Positions 8,630-15,703 of a stretch of 15,703 nt of DNA are shown piece after piece; position 1 is the stretch's first letter, and each line of letters starts with the position of its first letter. The position numbers and the translations under genes were made by a program. Source of the DNA: Phialocephala subalpina (taxonomy: Eukaryota; Ascomycota; Leotiomycetes; Helotiales; Mollisiaceae); NCBI GenBank assembly GCA_900073065.1, contig FJOG01000044.1, forward strand, positions 425,799-441,501. Direction: 5' to 3'. A model generated the notes under the pieces. The model was not told where the DNA came from. It ran no database searches and saw nothing but the letters and a program-made list of their open reading frames with translations.

Positions 8630-10008
8630 ATGTCCAGTGCATTCAGTGTTGACGTCGTTATTGTTGGCGCAGGCTTAGGAGGCCTGGCAGCAGCAATTGC
8701 AATTGCTCGAGCTGGTCATCGAGTCACTATCGTCGAGCGAGCTCCTGAACTAGGTGAAGTTAGTATATCTGTGAAAACGGTAGTTGTCATGAATACTTAT
8801 TTCTCCTTAGGTTGGCGCCGGCATACAAGTTCCCCCAAACTCATCACGCATCCTGGATCGATGGGGAATACTGCCAAAGCTGAGGATCAATTCTATGCAA
8901 CCTGAATACCTTGCTATACGCTCTTATCGTGACGGCTCTATACTCTCTCTACAAAATCTTACACCCCTAATGGAAGAGGTCTATGGGAGTCCGTACCTTC
9001 ACGTTCATCGAGCAACCTTCCACACGGCGTTGTGTGACGAGGCGACACGGCTCGGAGTGAAATTCCGGCTGGGATTGGCCGTGATAGGCGTAGACTTTGA
9101 GAGGCCTGCTGTCAAAGTCCAAGGCCACGAAGATATAGCCGCAGACTTTATTCTCGGTGCAGACGGATTGAAATCAGCATGTCGCGAAGCACTACTTGGC
9201 CGCCCTGATCCCCCGCATGCCTCAGGTGACATGGCATATCGAATTATCGTCTCAACCGATACGATGAAGAAGCACAAGGAGCTGGTCGACTTTGCGACCA
9301 TACCCAGCTTTAATCACTGGGCAGGGCCTGGTGGCCACGCCGTTGGATACCTGATAGATCATGGGGATCTGTTTAACATGGTGATTGTCGTCGATGACGA
9401 ACTTCCAGATGACGTCTATTCTACAAAAGGGGATCTTAATAAGATGCACGAGAGATTTAAAGATTGGAACCCAAAATTCAGGCATCTGCTTCGAATGGTT
9501 AAAGAGGCCAGCTTGTGGAAGCTGCAAAACAGCATCGAGATGGAATCATGGAGACATCCGAATGGCAGCTTTGCACTCCTTGGCGATGCCTGCCATGCTA
9601 CACTCCCTTATCTGTAAGCAAATTGAGATACCCTGCTATTTACATGGCTAACATGCTCCTAGGGCTCAAGGAGCAGCTCAGGCTGTAGAGGATGGAGCAG
9701 TTCTCGGCGCCCTCTTCGAGAAAGCCGAGAACAAAGCCGAGATCTATGACGCTCTAGGGATCTACGAGGAGCTGCGAAAGCCTCGGACGACTAGAGTCAG
9801 TCGTGAAAGTACTGCGTACAGAGCTATTACACATATGGACGATGGCGAGAAACAACGGGAAAGAGATCGTCAAATGACTAACTACAAGCCATTTGAGGGA
9901 TATCCTAACAGGTGGGCGGATCCAGTCTTTCAAGAGTATCTTTTCGGATATGACGCCTATATAATAGTAGCAGAAGCTTGGAGTAAGTACAAAGTAGGAA
10001 AGGAATAA
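8630..10008 (+). CDS. FAD-dependent monooxygenase, salicylate hydroxylase-like, 3 exons, 425 aa
   Basis: A single-domain group A flavoprotein monooxygenase resembling salicylate 1-monooxygenase (NahG type). The family decarboxylatively hydroxylates salicylate to catechol or hydroxylates related aromatics. Exons: 8630-8758, 8811-9613, 9663-10008 (1278 nt, in frame). Introns are 52 and 49 nt (donors GTTAGT and GTAAGC). The FAD loop GAGLGG is at 13-18 and Glu36, in VTIVERAPELGE, should bind the ribose. After intron 1 the typical VGAGIQVPPNSSRIL follows. The DG motif is Asp161-Gly162 in FILGADGLKS. The GD motif is Gly301-Asp302 in LLGDACHATLPYLAQGAAQA, completed across intron 2. The ATG at 8630 places the FAD loop at the usual distance; the frame stays open upstream but without another ATG. 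Length is normal. A donor-like GTAAGT near 9982 could allow an alternative tail. True substrate is unproven; many fungal homologues act on other phenolics or in secondary metabolism. Confidence 0.92.
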
Positions 10009-10231
10009 ATCTAGGAGAACTTAGGGAATTGATAGAATAAGGGTAATAAGTAAATAAGATACCCTTTTTTATATTAGCCACCCCTTTATATTTACTACTC
10101 TTATTATAAAAGGGTAATAAACGTATATCTAATCATAGATCACCAAATGTTGGAATATAAGTTACCTAAAGAACTAAGAATATAAGATACCAAATCTCCT
10201 AATATATCGCTTTATTATATTACCCTTTAAT

Positions 10232-10684
10232 AATTCTATCAAAAATTAATATAATTCTTTAAAATTTAAAATATTTACTCTTTATATAAAATCTAAGAAG
10301 TTTTTAATTTCGTTTTTAGTTTTTATTTTTATTTATTAAATAATTAAACTTCGAAATTCGAAATTTTAATTTATATATAATTTATATATAAATTTAATAT
10401 TTTATAAATTTATAAATAACTTTTTTTAAATATTAATAAAAAAGGTTCAAAGAATTATAAATTATTACTTGGTAATAATATACCTCTAAATATTCAATAT
10501 ATTAAGATTTTTATTAATAATTCATTTTTTAAATTAAAAGTTTAAAAGTTTTTAATAAAAATTTATATAATAAATTTTATAATTTTAATTTAAAAAATAT
10601 ATTATTAATATAAATCTTAATATATTATATATAAAGAGTTTATATTTTAAGTTTTATATGATTATATTAATTTTCAATATAATT
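10232..10684. repeat. Outer imperfect inverted repeat in AT-rich block
   Basis: Positions 10232-10290 align with the reverse complement of 10626-10684 at about 49 of 59 positions by hand alignment. The cores AAAATTAATATAAT and ACTCTTTATATA are identical in both arms. The right arm continues straight into the right arm of the inner repeat, while the left arm is separated from its inner partner by about 205 bases. This suggests one long inverted repeat interrupted on the left side. AT bias lowers the significance. Confidence 0.5.
10496..10626. repeat. Inner inverted repeat, 44-bp arms
   Basis: 10496-10539 pairs with the reverse complement of 10583-10626 at 41 of 44 positions, around a 43-base loop. 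The matching stretches include AATATATTAAGATTT and ATTTTTTAAATTAAAA. Even in AT-rich DNA this is much better than chance. It could be the end of a hairpin or foldback transposon, or a palindrome from an inverted duplication. Confidence 0.6.
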
Positions 10685-10860
10685 AGAAAGGCTATAAAAA
10701 GTGGCCGAGAATAGTAGAGGGGGGGACTTTAGATCATGTTTAACGACAAGCTGGATTTGCGGAGAGGTTGGCAGAAATTGGTGATTTTGCACTAGCGGGG
10801 TAAATGTCATGTAAATAAAAGCTTGACTCGAAAATAATTATCGAGAAATACAGAAATTGA

Positions 10861-10950
10861 TTGGGTCGACCGGCTTGACTGGGCTGGGGTGGGTCAGGTT
10901 GGCTGGGTTGATTGGGTCATCTAGGTTGACCGGCTTGGTGGGGGGTGAAT
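10861..10950. repeat. G-rich degenerate repeat at the AT-block boundary
   Basis: The plus strand is strongly G/T-biased, made of variants of GGGTTGACC and GGCTTGACTGG. GACCGGCTTG occurs at 10868-10877 and again at 10928-10937, exactly 60 bases apart. It ends in GGTGGGGGGTG. It lies between the AT-rich block and the exchanger remnant, where the missing half of that gene would be expected. Confidence 0.55.
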
Positions 10951-11113
10951 ACTGGGCTGATATCCATTTCTTCCCTCGAATTGTTATTCACCAACACGAT
11001 CCTTAGCACGACGGTCAATCATTTCGATATTCTCGGACCCGTTCCTACTTTGGGTCTTAATCGTGAAGATGTCTCTCGCGTGAAACGAATTGCCGTGAAA
11101 TTTTTGAATCTTC

Positions 11114-11689
11114 ATGGAGGATCTACTGCTCGTCTCCACTGGTCTTGCCGCTGTCTGTGCAGAATTGATGGTTAATTCCACCGATGCCGCCGTGTCTGGT
11201 AATTCCGCTCTTAGTGAGACATTCATCGGTTTGATTATCTTGCCTATCGTTGGTAATGCTACTGAGAACGTTACTGCTGTTACTGTGGCAAGCAAGAACA
11301 AGATGGATTTGGCAATCGGTGTTGCTGTTGGATCCAGTATTCAAATTGGTAGGTCGCATTCAACCTCACCGCATTCATTAGAGAATAACTAACACCACCC
11401 AGCACTCTTCGTAACCCCCTTCGTCGTCCTCCTTGGCTGGTGCATGGGCAAAGAAATGTCCCTCTTCTTCACCCTCTTCGAAACCGTCTCCCTCTTCGTC
11501 TCAGCCTTCATCGTCAACTTCCTCGTCCTGGACGGAAGAAGTAACTACCTCGAAGGAGCATTACTTTGTGCTTCCTATGTCATTATCGCAGTAGCTGCTT
11601 TCTTTTACCCGGCTGTGAGTGATCAGAGTAATCTGGGTGGGAATGTGGATGCGGCGAAGATGATGGTTAGGAGTTTGTTGAATATCTAG
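11114..11689 (+). pseudogene. 5'-truncated vacuolar Ca2+/H+ exchanger (CAX/VCX1 family) remnant
   Basis: This is the C-terminal half of a CaCA-family antiporter that normally loads the vacuole with calcium using the proton gradient. Two exon pieces join in frame: 11114-11348 and 11403-11689, around a normal 54-nt intron (donor GTAGGT, acceptor CCCAG). They encode 173 residues from the first available ATG. Family landmarks: [17 protein letters not shown], the second alpha-repeat [55 protein letters not shown] and YVIIAVAAFFYP. About four to five membrane helices remain. The first alpha-repeat and all earlier helices are missing, and the sequence upstream of 11114 does not resemble the family. 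The conserved GNAAEH reads GNATEN here. The intact intron and open frame mean truncation came before wide decay, or the piece is still translated. It cannot be a full exchanger. Confidence 0.8.
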
Positions 11690-13137
11690 GTGGGGGTATT
11701 CATGGATGTGTAGTTGAGTGAGAGTTTGGTCGTTGATCATGGAAGGGAAGGGATGAAATTGCAGTGGTGGTGGCACGCTCTTCGACCTTTTTTTTTTTTC
11801 ATTTCGTTGATCTGGCTGTTATCGTCAGCATAGACACACAGTCTTTTTGTTTCTTAGGTTTGGATCAGGGTTTTTTTTTATGATTGCAGCTTTCTTTTTG
11901 CGTTGTTTGCTTGATTTATCACTCGCTTCGCTGAGTTGACTCCCTACTTGTTGGTGAGGTCGCTATCTGAGGTCAATGAATACACGCTTGTTCTTGCAAG
12001 AAATCTTCAAATGTGTGCAGTGAGATTGTTGCAGTTTCCAAACATTTGAATGAAAAGATGATCGGCATCGCCTACTCGTAATAATTTATTTTACAGGGCC
12101 GAATTGCATGGACAGGGCAGATAGAAAATACTATGGAGACATGCCTGAGTACACGAAGATGCCGTTGGGTCAGGTCATGCAGCGAGATGGCTACCTACAA
12201 TCTAGCCTCGGAAGAGACATAGACATCGCGGTCTGGATGAAACGATGCGGGAGAAGATGAAGATTTAAAGAAGTGCTCCAGGACCCAGGACCCAGAGCCC
12301 AGGAACTGAACTAGCAAGACTTCGCGCCAAGTCCAAAGAAAAGAACCCCAACCCCGCGGCTGATACCCATTTCCTCCTTTTTCATCGCTTTTTATATATA
12401 TGTGTGTTTCGAGGCAAGGCAGCAAGAAGGATGGATAGGTCGTAACGATGTTGGTGTTGATGTTGATGTTCGGTTCTTCGTCTCGAGGGATGGATCTGTT
12501 AGTAGTGACTGACTGGCAGAAGAAAGAGAAAGCTGCGAGATGGAAGGGAGGGTTGGCCAGTATGCGATACTAATTCTAATGTGAGCTGGCCCTCGGGTGA
12601 TCGCAAATGAAGATCGTTGTGGATTTGATCAGATCTGACGATTTAATTGACTTGATCCAACGTTGAGATTTTGGTGCGAGTGCGGGGCTGTTCTGTTCTT
12701 CTTCACCATGCGCTATGGTAACCAAATTCGGTTATATATATAGGCTTGCCATCCGGCTTCACTCATGATGTATGTGCCTTGTCGCGACTCTTAATCTTTC
12801 TACAACACAAATTTCTTTAGGTAAAGAAAAGAACTCGCTAGTAAAGTAAAATTGACTTCTGAGCATCATCGTCATCTCAACCTTATAAACTTATACCCTG
12901 CTTTTTGTCGCAAGCTCTGTAAATACTCTGAGTTCTGAGAATATACTTTAATTCCTTTAATACTTGAGTTCAGCCATGGTCATTCAATTCACAAAGTGGG
13001 AAGTGGAATTCCAGTAAGGGAGGTTTGGTTCGAATGACTTTGTGGGCTAAGTAAGACGAGCTACATAAGAGAATTACACGATGTGAAATCGGATCTCTGG
13101 AGACTCCGTTCCTATACGCCCGAGGAAGTTTCACAGA
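11690..13137. other. Gene-free stretch between two broken genes
   Basis: About 1.45 kb of ordinary composition without a gene I can support. Homopolymer T runs occur at about 11788-11799 and 11871-11879. TATATATATG is near 12392 and TTATATATATAGG near 12732. A short frame 12108-12260 (plus, 50 codons) and a 76-codon minus frame at 12195-12425 have no recognisable domain. The first 300 bases may be the old 3' flank of the exchanger gene. The missing core of purU is not here. Confidence 0.55.
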
Positions 13138-13421
13138 TCATTTGAAAACAATGGTCTTGTGCCCCGTGAGCAACGCCCTCTTCTCAACCACCCACCTCAC
13201 AGCAGTTGCCAATACCTTGCTCTCAACGTTATTCCCTTCGGCAGTCAACCTCCTCACATCAGCGCCCGCGAAATGAACACGCATGAAAAACTTCTTGGAA
13301 GGATCGCTCAATTGCTGTGAGTCGATGATATTGAAATTATGCTGCACCAGGAAGCCAGTGAGGGCGTGGACATGCCCGGCCGGTCGGGGCATGAGAGAGT
13401 GAGGATGTATTCCTGGGCCAT
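13138..13421 (-). pseudogene. purU: Formyltetrahydrofolate deformylase (purU-type) relic: catalytic core deleted, frameshifted
   Basis: Intact PurU hydrolyses 10-formyl-THF to formate and THF and is close to 285 residues: an N-terminal ACT domain, then a formyltransferase domain. Here the minus strand from ATG 13421 encodes MAQEYILTLSCPDRPG, a classic ACT-domain start. One base is then missing at about 13372, and the frame moves to HVHALTGFLVQHNFNIIDSQQ and FFMRVHF. At about 13260-13270 the sequence jumps to EGNNVESKVLATAVRW and GHKTIVF, the extreme C-terminus of the family. Roughly 190 residues between these parts are gone, including the whole active-site region (Asn/His/Asp triad). The ends remain well conserved, so the damage looks recent or happened as a clean internal deletion. 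It cannot encode the enzyme. A functional copy elsewhere in the genome is likely. Confidence 0.85.
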
Positions 13422-13582
13422 TTCGGGGAGTGCGGTATGATGATGATGTCTGGTGGAGATTTTGGAGTTGAGGCTCGCTTGATCTTGTGGAATGTGGGGA
13501 GAGACTCGCATCGAAATATCATATTAACCCGTGTTGAAAGTATTACCACCTCCGTAAACAAAGGATTCGAAAGTCCCTTTTC

Positions 13583-14347
13583 CTACTCGTCCCGAATCAA
13601 GTCGATAAATCTTTGAGTATGATCAAAGAAGGCAAAGAAATACAGAGGTGTATAATCGGGCGCTGCTATCTGCTTCCCATCGCGGTAAGCCATCCAGCGT
13701 TTCGAGACTAGATCGCAACCAGCCTTCCAAACCTCATCCTCGAGGTCAAGACCTAAAGACCCGAAATCGTTGTCGTTGTAGGACGTAGCCCACATTGCTA
13801 GTTCTTCGAGTTTGCACAGCTCTCGTGGACTGCACTCATCGAGAAACGCTGAGGCTTGGTCTTGTAGGTGCGGAGCCCTTCCCATGACCCCAATGGTCCA
13901 GACACAATAGAAAGCATGTTCGAAGCGTGCAAGTTCGGATGGCCTCATGTACGGATCTTCTCCTCTGTGTTCTCTGTCAAAGGTTTCGTGAATCTGAAGG
14001 AGATTCACCCAGCAGTCACCAGCAGCAGAGGCACAGCGAGCGTTGAACAGGAGACGCTTAGCTCGGATGATGGACTTCTGCTTGCGGCCGTCTTGCGACT
14101 GACTCACAGCTTCAGCTTCAGCCTCCTCTTGCATGTCAAGCAATCGCTCGGCGTCGGTGAGGTTCGAGATGACACGAGGAGCGACGGCTCGGCAGATGGA
14201 GGTCGGATTCTCTCGCCAGGTGTGATAGAAGATACGTGCCGTTTGAGCAAGAGCGGCCACCACGGAGAAGTCATCCGCAGACTCGAAGACTCGACAGATG
14301 ACTTCGGGTGGGAGGGTCGAGAAGGGGGAAGCCGACATCATGATCAT
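13583..14347 (-). CDS. F-box-like protein, single exon, 254 aa
   Basis: An uninterrupted frame from ATG 14347 to a TAG at 13583. Residues 8-50 (SPFSTLPPEVICRVFESADD, then FSVVAALAQTARIFYHTW) fit an F-box: the LPPE start, a hydrophobic helix and a conserved Trp. F-box proteins link substrates to SCF ubiquitin ligases through Skp1. The remainder is mostly helical, with an E/A-rich stretch near 72-82 (MQEEAEAEAVSQSQ) and no recognised repeat such as LRR or WD40. Many ascomycete genomes encode such F-box-plus-unknown proteins of 250-400 residues. The start could be any of the Met codons at residues 1, 3 or 4. The substrate is unknown. Confidence 0.75.
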   Translation of the reverse strand: MIMMSASPFSTLPPEVICRVFESADDFSVVAALAQTARIFYHTWRENPTSICRAVAPRVISNLTDAERLLDMQEEAEAEAVSQSQDGRKQKSIIRAKRLLFNARCASAAGDCWVNLLQIHETFDREHRGEDPYMRPSELARFEHAFYCVWTIGVMGRAPHLQDQASAFLDECSPRELCKLEELAMWATSYNDNDFGSLGLDLEDEVWKAGCDLVSKRWMAYRDGKQIAAPDYTPLYFFAFFDHTQRFIDLIRDE

Positions 14348-14770
14348 TGATTGCTACGTGGTAAATCGATAAACCCTCGAAATGATGGTGAGCGACCAGC
14401 GAGCGAGGTGACAAGTAACAAGCTGACGATGCCTCCAAGGCCTGTGTGTTGGTATGGAAGGCAGAGGCAGAGGCACAGCGAGGGCTCGTGGAAGCCGAGA
14501 GGAGTTGGGATGATGGTAGGAGTAGGAGTGCTTATCTTATGATGTTAGGAGCGATGGCAGTGGGAGGAGTAGCGACAGCAGTTTGTCGCTCAGGCGTGAT
14601 GTGCCTCATTCCAAGGTTCCACTCTATCAGTTTTATTTCCGGGGATACGTCGACGGTTTCGCCCACTCGCGTTACCGGTGTTAGATAATCTCATCCAAGA
14701 CCCGACCCGACCCCGACCAACCGACTATGGCCTTAGGCTGCCAACAAGGGCTTACTATAGTAGCCAGAGT
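14348..14770. other. Upstream region of the F-box-like gene
   Basis: This roughly 420-bp region should include the F-box gene promoter. It is purine-rich on the plus strand around 14450-14560 (AGAGGCAGAGGC-type runs). Open frames here are short and low in complexity. I see no further gene before the AT-rich block starts near 14770. Confidence 0.5.
14699..14725. repeat. Short GACCC pentamer tract
   Basis: A short simple repeat reads GACCCGACCCGACCCCGACC and continues AACCGAC. It sits about 45-70 bases before the AT-rich block begins. Confidence 0.55.
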
Positions 14771-15703
14771 AGATAATACCAATTTTATCGAAAATTACTA
14801 TTTATATACTAATAAAACGCGATAATATACGCGTTTAAATAATTTATTATATTCTAATTATTATTATTATATTTTGAAATTTTAATATATTATAATTTAT
14901 TAATTTTAAAATATATTATAATAAAATTATATAAATTTCTCAAAAATCCTTATTTGTATTAGGTAGTTTCGAGGGTTTATACTAGCCATATACTCCCTAG
15001 TATATAAGGAGCTTTTCGCGCTCTAAAAATAATCAAGTATTTTTATTTATTCGATTTATAAATTTATTTTATATATAATTAATTCCTTTATATAATAATT
15101 ATTAAATTAGTTTAATTATTAATTAAAACGAAATAATTTATAATTAAGTGTTTATTATTACCCTTTTATATTAGTAACTTATATAAGGACAAATAATTAT
15201 TATTTTAAAAACTTTATAAATATTTATATTACGAATTTATATCTTTTTATTTTTGTACTTATTATTAGAAAATTCAAATTACTAAAAATCGAAAATTAAA
15301 AATTAATTAATAAGAACTCCTTTTAATTTTACAAATTAATTTATTAATTTAAAATTATATAATTTAATTACAAAATAATAAAATTATAAAAAGTTATTAA
15401 TTCATAAGATTTATATATTAATTTACTCGATATAATTAATATTATAACGAATATAAAAAGAAAAAAAAATGTGTAATAATTTCCTATAGTAATTTACTTT
15501 TTATTGAGAATTAAAAAGCGAAAATAAAAATTTAATTATAAAAATAAAAAGAAATTATTATTTTATAAAACGAAATTATTTTATTATTTTATATTTTAAT
15601 TTTAACTTTTTTCGGAATTACATTTTATAAGTTATTAAGAATAATTATTATATTAAACCGATAATATTAAAATAAACTTTAAAATTTAAAAAAAAATATA
15701 AAA
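14770..15703. other. AT-rich, gene-free block to window end (probable RIP-degraded repeat)
   Basis: From about 14770 the sequence is overwhelmingly A and T with stops in every frame. A short less extreme island spans 14960-15025. A TTATTACCCTTTTATA motif at 15155-15170 is the reverse complement of 10105-10120, so this block and the 10.0-10.7 kb block may contain related repeats. The element continues past the window. Confidence 0.7.

Larger units (their letters stand above)
10009..10730. other. AT-rich block with inverted repeats (probable degraded mobile element)
   Basis: Directly after the second monooxygenase the sequence turns very AT-rich and stop-filled until about 10700. It has no coding potential. 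It contains several copies of a TTACCCTTT/AAAGGGTAA motif (10041, 10059, 10112, 10221) and nested inverted repeats described separately. This looks like a RIP-degraded element, but the family cannot be named. Confidence 0.65.

Noticed and set aside
8820..8905. Apparent frameshift in the second monooxygenase after its first intron
   Set aside because: Careful reading of the C-run (five C) shows exon 2 is continuous through VPPNSSRIL into the main frame; the other frame is a shadow.
12108..12260. 50-codon plus-strand ORF between the exchanger and purU remnants
   Set aside because: No family resemblance, no promoter or splice evidence; length is compatible with chance.
12195..12425. 76-codon minus-strand ORF
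   Set aside because: Low-complexity Trp/Ser/Gly-rich translation with no domain; likely a chance frame.
13868..14350. 160-codon plus-strand ORF opposite the F-box-like gene
   Set aside because: Antisense shadow of a frame with a clear F-box on the minus strand.
1..15703. CRISPR arrays, bacterial operons, Shine-Dalgarno sites or rRNA genes
   Set aside because: Spliced fungal genes throughout; no regularly spaced repeats or conserved rRNA segments seen.

Overview
The window looks like nuclear DNA from a filamentous ascomycete (Pezizomycotina). Genes carry many short introns of 49-103 nt with fungal donor, branch and acceptor signals. There is a Zn2Cys6 activator with a fungal middle homology region. 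Gene-bearing DNA of ordinary composition alternates with blocks of very AT-rich, stop-filled DNA at about 1-350, 10030-10700 and 14770-15703. Such blocks are typical of repeats degraded by RIP (repeat-induced point mutation) in two-speed genomes. The exact taxon cannot be read from the sequence. Several proteins would fit Leotiomycetes, but that is only an impression.

Region 400-10010 is a compact, apparently intact four-gene cluster: a Zn2Cys6 transcription factor (minus, 4 exons, 833 aa), a phenol-hydroxylase/TfdB-like FAD monooxygenase (plus, 7 exons, 607 aa), a glutathione S-transferase (minus, 4 exons, 213 aa) and a salicylate-hydroxylase-like FAD monooxygenase (plus, 3 exons, 425 aa). 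I rebuilt all exon junctions by eye; every junction keeps frame and restores family motifs. The factor and the first monooxygenase are divergent across 3171-4533. The GST and the second monooxygenase share a bidirectional promoter at 8023-8629. Both promoter regions carry an inverted CGG-N5-CCG palindrome of the kind Zn2Cys6 dimers bind, a shared 18-bp element (16/18 identical) and several TCGGAA sites. The simplest reading is a small co-regulated cluster for hydroxylation and glutathione-linked detoxification or catabolism of an aromatic compound. No ring-cleaving dioxygenase, transporter or polyketide/peptide synthase is visible in the window.

Region 10010-10945 is an AT-rich block with nested inverted repeats, ending in a G-rich degenerate repeat. 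Beyond it lie remnants of conserved genes: the 3' half of a vacuolar Ca2+/H+ exchanger without its 5' half and with an altered GNAAEH motif (11114-11689), then a formyltetrahydrofolate deformylase (purU) relic that has lost its catalytic core and carries a 1-base frameshift (13138-13421). A single-exon F-box-like protein (13583-14347) is intact. The window ends in another AT-rich block from about 14770.

Overall, an intact catabolic or detoxification cluster sits between AT-rich repeat blocks, next to a strip of decaying conserved genes. That layout fits an accessory or rearranged chromosomal region.
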